NCBI GenBank assembly: GCA_017508895.1
Contig: JAFWRA010000070.1
Coordinates: 1-50,911, forward strand
Reading direction: 5' to 3'
From: Bacteroidales bacterium
GTDB lineage: Bacteria > Bacteroidota > Bacteroidia > Bacteroidales > F082
Length of the DNA: 50,911 nt
Within the stretch, counting starts at the first letter, position 1; every line of letters starts with the position of its first letter. Positions 24,291 to 32,838 of this stretch are shown in pieces. The notes beneath the pieces are model-generated. The model was given only the letters and a program-made list of their open reading frames with translations, had not been told where the DNA came from and did not search any database. The position numbers and the translations under genes are program-made.

Positions 24291-25226
24291 TTATCCTTCA
24301 TCTTTCACAGAATCATGGCTCTCATCCGTCATCATACGGATGTAATTCACATAGCGCCAACCGGCGATGTCGCCGCGCTCGACAGCTTCCTTCACTGCAC
24401 AACCTGGCTCATGGGTATGGGTGCAGTTGGCAAAACGGCACTCGCTCATCAAATTTCGCATCTCGGGAAAACGCTGAGCAAGGGTCTCTTTCTCAAGGTC
24501 GTAGAGCACGAACTCTTTGATGCCAGGTGTGTCAACAATCCATGCGCCAAAGTTTAGATGGTGCATCTCAGCAAAAGTGGTGGTATGCTTGCCTTTCTCA
24601 TGATAGTCAGAAATGGCTCCTATGCGGACATTCAAGGATGGGTCAAGGGCATTCACAAGCGCCGACTTGCCCACGCCAGAATGACCCGTGAACAAGCATA
24701 TCTTATCTTGCATCAAGGCTTTCAGCTGGTCGATTTGGAAGCCCGTCTTTGCCGACACGCCAAATGAAACGTAGCCTAAACTCTGGTAGTATTCCATTAA
24801 CACGCACATCTCACCTATCTGTTCATCGGTATAGAGATCGCATTTATTAAAAACCAAGGCTGCGGGGATGTGGTAGGCTTCAGCGGTGACCAAGAAACGA
24901 TCAATGAAACCTGTGGAAGTGCGTGGCTGTGCGATGGTCGCCACCACGATGGCCAAATCCACATTGGCAGCAATGATATGCGAGGCCTTGCTCAAGTTGA
25001 CCGACTGGCGGACAATCACATTATCGCGCGGCTCGATCTTCTTGATGACACCTGTCTCCTTGCCAGGCTCCTGTTCAAACTGCACATTGTCGCCCACCGC
25101 CACAGGGTTGGTGGAACGAATGCCATCCAAACGAATCTTGCCACGTAGACGGCACTCCCACTGCCGGCCTGTATCGTCGAGGACGATGTACCAACTGCCC
25201 GTTGATTTAATGACTTTACCTAACAT
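24291..25226 (-). CDS. rsgA: Ribosome small subunit-dependent GTPase A
   Basis: Circularly permuted GTPase that assists late maturation of the 30S subunit. The 311 residues show an N-terminal OB fold (about 1-75), the G4 motif NKCD at 127-130, then SAK, then the P-loop GHSGVGKS at 181-188 and DTPGIKEF, the permuted order that defines the family. The C-terminal zinc-binding part holds CRFANCTHTHEPGC. Length is normal. Its first seven bases overlap the end of dprA, so the two are translationally linked. Confidence 0.97.
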   Translation of the reverse strand: MLGKVIKSTGSWYIVLDDTGRQWECRLRGKIRLDGIRSTNPVAVGDNVQFEQEPGKETGVIKKIEPRDNVIVRQSVNLSKASHIIAANVDLAIVVATIAQPRTSTGFIDRFLVTAEAYHIPAALVFNKCDLYTDEQIGEMCVLMEYYQSLGYVSFGVSAKTGFQIDQLKALMQDKICLFTGHSGVGKSALVNALDPSLNVRIGAISDYHEKGKHTTTFAEMHHLNFGAWIVDTPGIKEFVLYDLEKETLAQRFPEMRNLMSECRFANCTHTHEPGCAVKEAVERGDIAGWRYVNYIRMMTDESHDSVKDEG

Positions 25227-26317
25227 TTCTGGTAACGTTTTCCAGGCATGGCCATAAGCACACCGTCAAATTCCAAAGTCAAAAGAATGGCTGCAATTTT
25301 TGTCGTCGGCAGCTCCGTCTTCACAATGATATCGTCCAAATTGACCACCGAATTTGAACCGAAGCAATCCATAATCAGTTTTTCTTCTGGTGAAAACTCG
25401 CGGAACATAGCTGTCTGCTTTTCAGACTTCGTTTCCGAGTCCCAACGCATGATGTAGCGCAGATTGAGCACGCTTTCCATGAGGTGGGCGCGGTTGGTGC
25501 GAATAAGGTAATTGCAACCTTGGCTATAAAGATCCATCACGCGTCCGGGATAGGCGAACACATCGCGGCTGTAGGAGTTGGCCAAATCGGCCGTAATCAG
25601 AGAACCGCCTTTCATCGCCGACTCAATAACAACCACGGCATCGGCCATGCCCGCGATAATACGATTGCGGCGCGGAAAGTTCTCACGGTCGGGCAATGTG
25701 CCGCTTATACATTCCGTCAGGATGCCACCGCCTTGCTCAATCATTTCAGAGGCCAGCTTTTTGTTCGGCGCAGGATAGATTTGCTGCATTCCACTGCCCA
25801 TCACAGCGACAGTTGGGATGCCGTTTTTCACTGAAGCTTTGTGGGCGCAAGTGTCAACACCATATGCTAGACCACTCACAATCAAAACATTGTCATCCCT
25901 CAAATCCTCCACCAACTGATTGCAGTTTTCCTTGCCGTATTCGGTGATGTTTCGTGTACCGACAATGGCTACCATGCGGTTGGCATTGAGATTGGCCTTG
26001 CCTTTGTAATACAACATCATTGGACCATCATCGCATTGCAATAGTCTACGCGGATAGTCGGAGTCGAGGAAAAACAAGGGCTGAATGCCGTTCTTCTCAA
26101 TGAACTCAATCTCCTCATCAGCTCTTTTCAGGTATTCCTTGGGGTTGCAAATGGCCTCGATAGACACTTCACGCATACCCGTAATCTTCTCCAGCGACTT
26201 GCGTGTCTCCTTGAAGACAGCCTCCACACTGCCGCAATAATGCACAAATTTCTTTCCACTGATATCACCGATACCAGGGAGAAGGGTTAGGGCAATTTGG
26301 TATTGTAGATCGGTCAT
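25220..26317 (-). CDS. dprA: DNA-processing protein DprA
   Basis: Loads RecA on incoming single-stranded DNA during natural transformation. The 365 residues contain an N-terminal helix-hairpin part (LLPGIGDISGKKFVHYCG), the Rossmann-like core (MVAIVGTRNITEYGKENC, VSGLAYGVDTCAHKASV, VAVMGSGMQQIYPAPN, NFPRRNRIIAGMADAVVVIE, AKKGGS-like MKGGSLITADLA) and a C-terminal winged-helix domain (about 300-365). Length and motifs are complete, so it is probably active. An inverted-repeat element (26334-26401) fills the gap to lepA; no clear promoter box is seen there. Confidence 0.96.
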   Translation of the reverse strand: MTDLQYQIALTLLPGIGDISGKKFVHYCGSVEAVFKETRKSLEKITGMREVSIEAICNPKEYLKRADEEIEFIEKNGIQPLFFLDSDYPRRLLQCDDGPMMLYYKGKANLNANRMVAIVGTRNITEYGKENCNQLVEDLRDDNVLIVSGLAYGVDTCAHKASVKNGIPTVAVMGSGMQQIYPAPNKKLASEMIEQGGGILTECISGTLPDRENFPRRNRIIAGMADAVVVIESAMKGGSLITADLANSYSRDVFAYPGRVMDLYSQGCNYLIRTNRAHLMESVLNLRYIMRWDSETKSEKQTAMFREFSPEEKLIMDCFGSNSVVNLDDIIVKTELPTTKIAAILLTLEFDGVLMAMPGKRYQKC

Positions 26318-26333
26318 TCAGTTTTTGTTTGTT

Positions 26334-26401
26334 GGGCTGTCACGCCGTGGCAGCCACAAAATATCAATTTCATTGAGTCGGCTGCCACAATGTGACAGCC
26401 C
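26334..26401. repeat. Composite inverted repeat of the GGGCTGYCAC family between lepA and dprA
   Basis: Left unit 26334-26355 (GGGCTGTCAC, GCC, GTGGCAGCC) and right unit 26380-26401 (GGCTGCCAC, AAT, GTGACAGCCC). Each unit is itself a short hairpin, and the two units are inverted copies of each other that differ only in the central three bases. The core recurs at 17491-17521. Confidence 0.8.
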
Positions 26402-26408
26402 TACACCA

Positions 26409-28196
26409 TTAATCCAACTTCAAAACGGCCAAGAATGCTGACTGCGGCACTTCAACATTGCCGATCTGACGCATACGCTTCTTACCAGCCTTCTGTTTCT
26501 CCAATAGTTTGCGCTTACGTGACACGTCGCCACCGTAGCACTTCGCCGTCACATCCTTGCGCACCTGACGCACTGTCTCACGAGCGATGATCTTTGCTCC
26601 GATGGCAGCCTGGATGGCAATGTCGAACTGATGACGAGGTATCAGTTCCTTCAGCTTCTCGCACATACGCCGGCCGAACTCATAGGCATGGCCACGGTGA
26701 ATCAAGGTAGACAAGGCATCGACGGACTCGCCGTTGAGCATGATGTCCAGTTTCACCAAGTCGGCGTCTTGATAGCCAGCAATATGGTAGTCGAAGGAAG
26801 CATAACCCTTCGAGATGGATTTCAGTTTGTCGTAAAAGTCAAAGACAATTTCGCTCAAAGGCATCTGGAAAGTCAGTTCCACACGGTCAGTAGAGAGATA
26901 GACTTGGTTCTTCAGCACGCCTCGGCGGTCGATGCAGAGCGTCATGATGGGCCCAGTGAACTCATTCTTCGAAATAATCTGAGCGAGAATGTAAGGCTCT
27001 TCGATATGGTCAATTTTCGTCACCTCGGGCAAGCCGCTGGGGTTGTGCACCTCAATCATCTCGCCGTCAGTTTTGTAGCACTTGAACGACACGTTGGGCA
27101 CCGTGGTGATGACGTCCATGTCGAATTCGCGATCAAGACGTTCCTGCACGATTTCCATGTGCAACAGGCCCAAAAAACCGCAACGGAAGCCGAAACCTAA
27201 CGCCGCTGACGATTCAGGCTCCCACACCAAAGAGGCATCATTCAATTGAAGTTTCTCAAGCGAAGCACGTAGCTCTTCGTAATCGTCAGCGTCGACGGGA
27301 TAGATACCCGCGAACAGCATAGGCTTCACATTCTCGAAGCCTGCTACCGGCTCGGCGCAAGGGCGTTCCACATGGGTGATGGTGTCGCCGACCTTGACTT
27401 CCTTCGACGTTTTGATGCCCGAGATGATGTAGCCCACATTACCTGCCGACAGCACATCCTTAGGCACTTGCTTCAGTTGAAGCACACCGATTTCGTCAGC
27501 ATGGTATTCCTTGCCTGTGGCAAAGAACTTCACGAGGTCGTTGGTACGCAAGGTACCATTCACGATACGGAAATAGGCAATGATACCACGGAACGAATTG
27601 AACACAGAGTCAAAAATCAGAGCTTGTAGCGGCGCATCTGGGTCACCTTGGGGGCAGGGAATGCGTTCCACGATGGCTTCGAGTACGGCAGGCACGCCTT
27701 CACCTGTGCGTGCACTGACTTTCAGTATATCACTCGGGTCGCAGCCCAAAAGGTCGACCATCTGGTCTTCCACGATGTCGACCATGGCGCTGTCCATGTC
27801 GATTTTGTTCATCACAGGGATGATTTCGAGGTCGTGTTCAAGAGCAGAATAAAGGTTAGCAATGGTTTGGGCCTGAATACCTTGCGTGGCATCCACCACC
27901 AACAAAGCGCCTTCGCAAGCCGCGATGCTGCGCGACACCTCGTAAGAGAAGTCGACGTGGCCAGGAGTATCGATAAGGTTGAGGGTATATTCCTCGCCAT
28001 TGTAGTTGTATTTCATCTGGATGGCGTGGCTCTTGATAGTGATGCCGCGCTCACGCTCGAGGTCCATATCGTCGAGCACTTGGTCGACCAATTCCTTGGA
28101 GTTGAGTGTATGTGTTAGTTCCAAAAGCCTATCGGCCAGGGTCGATTTGCCATGGTCAATATGGGCAATGATGCAAAAATTTCTGATGTTTTTCAT
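26409..28196 (-). CDS. lepA: Elongation factor 4 (LepA)
   Basis: Ribosomal back-translocation GTPase. From the ATG at 28196 it has 595 residues, the usual length. The G-domain motifs are [10 protein letters not shown] (about 11-20), DTPGHVDF and MNKID; later come [19 protein letters not shown] and the LepA-specific C-terminal end ([20 protein letters not shown], then [13 protein letters not shown]). The frame is open 24 codons further upstream, but that part lies across the promoter box and is not family-like. The start codon sits only 8 bases after the -7 box, so the message should have almost no leader. Confidence 0.97.
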   Translation of the reverse strand: MKNIRNFCIIAHIDHGKSTLADRLLELTHTLNSKELVDQVLDDMDLERERGITIKSHAIQMKYNYNGEEYTLNLIDTPGHVDFSYEVSRSIAACEGALLVVDATQGIQAQTIANLYSALEHDLEIIPVMNKIDMDSAMVDIVEDQMVDLLGCDPSDILKVSARTGEGVPAVLEAIVERIPCPQGDPDAPLQALIFDSVFNSFRGIIAYFRIVNGTLRTNDLVKFFATGKEYHADEIGVLQLKQVPKDVLSAGNVGYIISGIKTSKEVKVGDTITHVERPCAEPVAGFENVKPMLFAGIYPVDADDYEELRASLEKLQLNDASLVWEPESSAALGFGFRCGFLGLLHMEIVQERLDREFDMDVITTVPNVSFKCYKTDGEMIEVHNPSGLPEVTKIDHIEEPYILAQIISKNEFTGPIMTLCIDRRGVLKNQVYLSTDRVELTFQMPLSEIVFDFYDKLKSISKGYASFDYHIAGYQDADLVKLDIMLNGESVDALSTLIHRGHAYEFGRRMCEKLKELIPRHQFDIAIQAAIGAKIIARETVRQVRKDVTAKCYGGDVSRKRKLLEKQKAGKKRMRQIGNVEVPQSAFLAVLKLD

Positions 28197-28204
28197 TATG
28201 GGCG

Positions 28205-28212
28205 CAAAAATA
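28205..28212 (-). promoter_or_regulatory. Bacteroidota -7 promoter box TATTTTTG for lepA
   Basis: Exact TAnnTTTG match on the minus strand, ending 8 bases before the lepA ATG. Confidence 0.65.
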
Positions 28213-28268
28213 GGAAATTTTTCGCTTTGCAGCCCAAATTTGTAGCACGGAAAAAACACATCGGGCAA

Positions 28269-28559
28269 TTACTCATCCGAAACCAAGCGGACAGAGTATC
28301 CTTTACATCTAATTTTATTTGCGACGAATCCTGAGGTGTATGCTGGATCCATATCGTAAGTGACTATTTTCAATGCAACAGCATTGCCTACACCTACAGG
28401 ATTTCCATCTAGGAATTGCGAAGAAGTCCAATACGAGCCACAGACAAAATACGGACTGTAATTCAAATCAGCTTGCCACAAAGCACAATCAATACAACAG
28501 TCATCACAAAAGTAAAGTTCCTTTTCAAAGCAATAGTATTTTGGAGTTAAACTAGTGTT
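28269..28559 (-). pseudogene. Start-less remnant of a FISUMP/DUF1566-like secreted protein
   Basis: On the minus strand the frame is open from 28559 (after a TAA at 28562-28560) to the stop at 28269, about 96 codons without any ATG. The end reads YWTSSQFLDGNPVG, then KIVTYDMDP, then KGYSVRLVSDE; Y-W-T-S-S and the final V-R-L-V are the C-terminal pattern of FISUMP (Fibrobacter succinogenes major paralogous) or DUF1566 domains of secreted Bacteroidota proteins. The N-terminal half, signal peptide and start are missing. A cysteine-rich stretch (YFCDDCCIDCALWQ) precedes the recognisable part. A TTG at 28481 could start a 70-residue peptide, but I judge this a truncated gene. The similarity is by eye only. 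Confidence 0.55.
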
Positions 28560-28693
28560 TTAATAATTGATTTAAATATTGATATTGCTATTTCATACCA
28601 TGTTTTTTCGCAAAAATATACATTTTTTAAATATTTCAACACTTTTCTCAAAAAAATCACTTTCAACGCCACTCAAAGAACAAGGATTATCTA
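28560..28693. other. AT-rich non-coding stretch
   Basis: This part of the gap between lepA and rel is strongly AT-rich, with several short A and T runs, and has no open frame that I can support on either strand. It may hold the lost 5' part of the remnant at 28269-28559 in unrecognisable form. Confidence 0.5.
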
Positions 28694-28701
28694 TAAATTT
28701 G
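28694..28701 (+). promoter_or_regulatory. Bacteroidota -7 promoter box TAAATTTG for rel
   Basis: Exact TAnnTTTG match 23 bases before the ATG at 28725. Confidence 0.55.
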
Positions 28702-28724
28702 CGGTTTGAAAAAGACGATTGCCT

Positions 28725-30911
28725 ATGGAGCCCATTTTACCCGACACCTATTCCAAAGAAGAGAAAGAAGAAATCGAACGACGCCACAAGCGCCTTATTG
28801 ATGCCTGGCAGACGCGGAAGGAAGCCCAAGACCTTGAAATGGTTGACAAGGCATTTTATTTTGCTGTCGAAGCACACAAGAACCAACGTCGTCGCTCGGG
28901 CGAGCCATATATCTACCACCCCATCGAAGTGGCCACCATAGCCGCCCACGACATTGGATTAGGCCGCACTTCCATCATTTGCGCCCTGTTGCACGATGTG
29001 GTGGAAGACACACAATATACCTTAGACAACATTAAAGAGATGTTCGGCGAGAAGGTTTCGCGCGTTGTGGATGGCCTCACCAAGTTCGATAACTTAGAAG
29101 GCGCCGAAAGCATGCAGGCCGAGAACTTCAAAAAGGTCATCTCCTCGTTGTCGTACGACATCCGCGTGGTACTCATTAAGCTCTCCGACCGTCTCCACAA
29201 CATGCGCACCTTGGACTCGATGCCCAAGCACAAACAGCTGAAAATTGCCTCGGAGACCACCTATATCTATGCCCCCCTCGCCTACCGTCTTGGACTCCAT
29301 GCCATCCAAATCGAATTAGAAGACCTGTCGCTGAAATACACCAACCCCACCATCTATTACAACATCCGCAAGCGCATGGACAACGCACGCGGCAAACGTA
29401 TGGGCGAGTTGCGCGACTTCATTGCCCCCATCGAGGCTGAGTTGGAGAAAAACGGCATCAAGGCGAGAGCGGAAATCAAGGAACGTTCGGTCAATTCGGT
29501 ATGGAGACGCATGATGGATAAGGAGTTGGCTTTTGAAGACCTATACGGTTCCTTCCTTGTTCGCCTCATCACCGACTGCCCAAAAGACCAGGAACGTATA
29601 GAATGTTGGAAGATCTATGCTGTGCTGACCAACTGCTACCGCCCTTACACTAAAAAGCTGAAGGACTGGATCTCGTTCCCGAAAGCCAACGGCTACGAAA
29701 GTCTGCACGCCGTGGTAATGGGCCAAACAGGCAACTGGGTTGAGGTACAAATTCGCAGCCAACGCATGGAGGAAATCGCCGAGAAAGGCTTCTCCGCTTA
29801 TTGGAAATACAAGACCGACAACGACACAACTGAGAGCGGCTTCGACGAATGGCTGAAGAAAGCCCAAGACCTCATCAGCGACAATTCGGACAACGCCATC
29901 GAGTTTGTCGACAACTTCAAGCTCGACCTTTTCTCCGACGAAATTTACGTTTTCACTCCACAGGGCAAGATGATTACATTGCCCAAAGGCTCCACCGTAC
30001 TCGACTTCGCCTACAACATCCACAGCGAGATCGGCGACCACAGCATCGCGGCCAATGTCAACAACCAGTTGGCCCAACTCGACCGCAAGCTCACCAAAGG
30101 TGACCAGGTGGAAATCATCACCTCAGAATCGCAGCACCCACAAGAGAAATGGTTTGAGTTCCTCGCCACTGCCACGGCAAAGTCTAGACTCAGAAGTGGC
30201 ATCAAGGAATACCGTCGCGGCTTCCGTGAAGAAGGTGAACAAAAATACGAAGAAATCATGCGAAAACTCGACATGGAGCCTTCGAAAGCCAATCGCAACA
30301 CCGTGATGGAAGCCGAAGGCCTCACCAGTTCCATTGATTTCTACTATAATGTGGCTACTGGCAAAATCGACGAACGGCTCATCCGTAGCGTGCTGAAGCC
30401 CCAGTCGAGCACTAGCAGTTTCATGCGCTATATCACCAATAGATTGTGGGGCAATAGCAAAGAAGAAGCGGCTCCCATCACCACTTCTGGCGAGTTCGAG
30501 TTCAACGTCTCCACTTGCTGCAACCCCATTCCGGGCGACGATGTCATCGCCTTCAGTTTCCCAGGCGAACCGCTGCAAATCCACAGGAGCAATTGTCCCA
30601 AGGCCATACAGCTCTCTTCGCGTTTTGGCAACAACATCGTGAAAGCCAAATGGCAACCCAAGAGCGAAATCGCCTTCCTCGCCGAACTGAAAATCACCGC
30701 CTTGGACACGGCAGGATTGCTCAATCGCATGACCAACCTGTTTTCCAACGAAATGCAACTCAACATGCACTCGCTCCACATGGAAGCCAAGCAGGACGTG
30801 GTGGAAGCTTCCATTGCCGTTTACGTGCACAACACCAAGGAACTCGACGACTTGATTGCCAAACTGAACCAGCTGAAAGAAATTCAGAAAGTGGTGCGCA
30901 AGAACAATTAA
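28725..30911 (+). CDS. rel: Bifunctional (p)ppGpp synthetase/hydrolase, RelA/SpoT family
   Basis: Makes and degrades the alarmone (p)ppGpp. From the ATG at 28725 it has 728 residues. The hydrolase domain is intact by motif (YIYHPIEVATIAA, ALLHDVVEDTQYT, VDGLTKFDNL, IKLSDRLHNMRTLDSM). The synthetase domain follows (FEDLYGSFLVRLI, DWISFPKANGYESLHAVVMG), then TGS (DEIYVFTPQGKMITLPKGST, about 395-460) and a C-terminal ACT domain (about 655-728). A TTG six bases upstream is the first codon of the open frame, but the ATG is the better start. The gene has its own promoter box. Both catalytic halves look complete, as expected for the single long Rel of Bacteroidota. Confidence 0.95.
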   Translation: MEPILPDTYSKEEKEEIERRHKRLIDAWQTRKEAQDLEMVDKAFYFAVEAHKNQRRRSGEPYIYHPIEVATIAAHDIGLGRTSIICALLHDVVEDTQYTLDNIKEMFGEKVSRVVDGLTKFDNLEGAESMQAENFKKVISSLSYDIRVVLIKLSDRLHNMRTLDSMPKHKQLKIASETTYIYAPLAYRLGLHAIQIELEDLSLKYTNPTIYYNIRKRMDNARGKRMGELRDFIAPIEAELEKNGIKARAEIKERSVNSVWRRMMDKELAFEDLYGSFLVRLITDCPKDQERIECWKIYAVLTNCYRPYTKKLKDWISFPKANGYESLHAVVMGQTGNWVEVQIRSQRMEEIAEKGFSAYWKYKTDNDTTESGFDEWLKKAQDLISDNSDNAIEFVDNFKLDLFSDEIYVFTPQGKMITLPKGSTVLDFAYNIHSEIGDHSIAANVNNQLAQLDRKLTKGDQVEIITSESQHPQEKWFEFLATATAKSRLRSGIKEYRRGFREEGEQKYEEIMRKLDMEPSKANRNTVMEAEGLTSSIDFYYNVATGKIDERLIRSVLKPQSSTSSFMRYITNRLWGNSKEEAAPITTSGEFEFNVSTCCNPIPGDDVIAFSFPGEPLQIHRSNCPKAIQLSSRFGNNIVKAKWQPKSEIAFLAELKITALDTAGLLNRMTNLFSNEMQLNMHSLHMEAKQDVVEASIAVYVHNTKELDDLIAKLNQLKEIQKVVRKNN

Positions 30912-30952
30912 AAATAATATCGGTTATTTAGAATCGGTCTGAAAAATATTCT

Positions 30953-30960
30953 TATCTTTG
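30953..30960 (+). promoter_or_regulatory. Bacteroidota -7 promoter box TATCTTTG for the Fur-family gene
   Basis: Exact TAnnTTTG match, 23 bases before the start codon. Confidence 0.65.
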
Positions 30961-30983
30961 CGCCTCATCATGACGTAAAAGAA

Positions 30984-31427
30984 ATGAAAGACTCGTTTGA
31001 CAATACCTACTTGGCCGTCAAGAAGTTATTCATCGACTACCTGCAGCGAAGGAAGTTGCGCAAGACTCCAGAGCGTTTTGCCATCCTCAAGGAGATTTAT
31101 TCCACCAACGGGCACTTCGACATCGACTCGCTGTACAACCAGATGAAAGACAACAAGTACCGTGTAAGTAGAGCCACCTTATATAATACTATCGACCTGC
31201 TGCTTGACTGCGGTCTGGTCATCAAGCACCAATTCGGACACAACTGCGCGCAATACGAACGCTCCTACAAGTTCCGCCAACATGACCATTTCATCGACCT
31301 GGAGACGGAGACCGTTATGGAGTTTTGCGACCCACGGCTGTTAGAAATCCAGCGTTCGATTGAAGAACAATTGGGTGTTGAGATTACGCATCATTCGTTG
31401 ATATTTTATGGACACAAGAAGAGTTGA
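30984..31427 (+). CDS. Fur-family transcriptional regulator without CxxC zinc motifs
   Basis: A 147-residue repressor of the Fur/PerR/Zur family. The winged helix spans about 20-85 (RKTPERFAILKEIYSTNGHF, YRVSRATLYNTIDLLLDCGL). The regulatory metal site is indicated by QHDHFIDLETETVMEFCD, which corresponds to the family segment that normally reads like HxHxxC-xxC. Both cysteine pairs of the usual structural zinc site are missing (L-E-T-E replaces C-x-x-C, and the C-terminus has no Cys pair). The metal specificity cannot be read from sequence. It has its own promoter. The palindromic element 31432-31526 follows directly after its stop. Confidence 0.88.
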   Translation: MKDSFDNTYLAVKKLFIDYLQRRKLRKTPERFAILKEIYSTNGHFDIDSLYNQMKDNKYRVSRATLYNTIDLLLDCGLVIKHQFGHNCAQYERSYKFRQHDHFIDLETETVMEFCDPRLLEIQRSIEEQLGVEITHHSLIFYGHKKS

Positions 31428-31431
31428 CAGT

Positions 31432-31526
31432 ACTATGGCCTATGGCTAATTACTATGGCAGCTTCCACCAAGGCAGGAGTTCCTCTTTCTGGTGAAGTTG
31501 CCATATCATAGGCCATCAGCCATAGT
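31432..31526. repeat. Long hairpin element of the TATGGCC family between fur-like gene and purA
   Basis: The left arm 31432-31460 starts ACTATGGCCTATGGC, and the right arm 31499-31526 ends CAGCCATAGT; they pair with few gaps. Inside, CTTCCACCA and TGGTGAAG extend the stem. Total length about 95 bases. The words CTATGGC and ATAGGCCAT are shared with the element at 48514-48588. Confidence 0.75.
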
Positions 31527-31560
31527 CAAAACAACTATTAAAAACGACAAACAATAAACA

Positions 31561-32838
31561 ATGAACAAAATTGACATATTACTAGGTCTCCAATGGGGCG
31601 ATGAAGGCAAAGGCAAGGTGGTCGATGCCCTCACCCCGAATTATGACATCGTTTGCCGCTTCCAGGGCGGACCCAATGCCGGACACACCATTGAATTTGG
31701 TGGAAAGAAATTCGTGTTGCACAACATTCCTTCGGGTGTGCTCACCCCTGGTTGCATCAACCTCATCGGCAACGGCGTCATCATCGAGCCTCATATATTA
31801 AAAGGTGAAATCGAAGGTCTGCGTGAAGCCGGCTTCGACCTGCGCAAGACTTTGATGATTGCCAACCGCGCCCATCTCATCCTGCCAACGCACCGCGCCA
31901 TGGACGCCGCCAACGAGAAAGCTTTGGGCAAGATGAAAGTTGGCACCACGCTGAAAGGCATTGGCCCGACCTATACCGACAAGACCGCTCGCAAAGGCTT
32001 GCGCATCGGCGACATCAACTCCGCCGACTTCCGCGAGAAATACGAGAACCTGAAGAACGCCCACCTGCAACAAATCGCTGGCCTCGGCTTCGAGATGCAG
32101 GGCTTCCAACTCGACGGCCTCGACTTCGCCGAATACGAGAAGCTGTGGTTCGAGGGTATCGAATACCTGAAACAATACCAGTTCGTCGACGGCGAATACT
32201 TCATCAACGAGGCCCTTGACAACGGCAAGAAAGTGCTGGCCGAAGGTGCCCAAGGCTCCATGCTCGACGTGGACTTTGGCAGCTATCCCTTTGTGACTTC
32301 TTCGAACGTCATCGCTGCCGGTGTTTGCTCCGGTTTGGGCGTTGCCCCAAGCCGTGTCGGCAAGGTATACGGCATTTTCAAGGCCTACTGCACCCGCGTG
32401 GGCACAGGCCCCTTCCCCACTGAGCTTTTTGATGAGACTGGCGAGATGCTCCGCCAGAACGGGCACGAGTTTGGTGCCACCACAGGCCGCCCACGTCGCT
32501 GCGGATGGCTCGACCTTCCCGCACTGAAGTATGCCGTCATGCTCAGCGGCGTCACTGACCTGATGATGATGAAGTCTGATGTCATGGATGACTTCGCCAC
32601 CCTGAAAGTCGCCACGGCCTATCGCTACAACGGACAAGAGACCAAACAGTTGCCTTTTGCCGCATGCACCGAGACGATGGAACCCGTCTACACCGAGATT
32701 CCAGGCTGGCAGCAGAAGATTAAAGGCAAGATCCCGCAGAAATTGGAGGACTATATCAAATTCATTGAAAACTATGTCGGCGTGCCGATCAAATTCGTTT
32801 CGTACGGCCCTGACAGAACACAAAACATTTTGAGATGA
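31561..32838 (+). CDS. purA: Adenylosuccinate synthetase
   Basis: First committed step from IMP to AMP: joins IMP and aspartate with GTP. The 425 residues show all family motifs: DILLGLQWGDEGKGKVVD (about 5-22, P-loop and catalytic Asp), GPNAGHTIEFGGKKFVLHNI, KGIGPTYTDKTARKGLR, AEGAQGSMLDVDFGSYPFVTSSN and GATTGRPRRCGWLD. Length normal. The stop overlaps the start of the ATP-grasp gene by four bases (ATGA). No promoter box is clear in the gap, which is largely filled by the hairpin element, so transcription may come from the fur-like gene or from an unrecognised site near 31530-31550. Confidence 0.97.
   Translation: MNKIDILLGLQWGDEGKGKVVDALTPNYDIVCRFQGGPNAGHTIEFGGKKFVLHNIPSGVLTPGCINLIGNGVIIEPHILKGEIEGLREAGFDLRKTLMIANRAHLILPTHRAMDAANEKALGKMKVGTTLKGIGPTYTDKTARKGLRIGDINSADFREKYENLKNAHLQQIAGLGFEMQGFQLDGLDFAEYEKLWFEGIEYLKQYQFVDGEYFINEALDNGKKVLAEGAQGSMLDVDFGSYPFVTSSNVIAAGVCSGLGVAPSRVGKVYGIFKAYCTRVGTGPFPTELFDETGEMLRQNGHEFGATTGRPRRCGWLDLPALKYAVMLSGVTDLMMMKSDVMDDFATLKVATAYRYNGQETKQLPFAACTETMEPVYTEIPGWQQKIKGKIPQKLEDYIKFIENYVGVPIKFVSYGPDRTQNILR

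Noticed and set aside
31798..32823. Minus-strand open frame of 341 codons opposite purA
   Set aside because: purA is certain from its motifs, and the antisense frame shows none.
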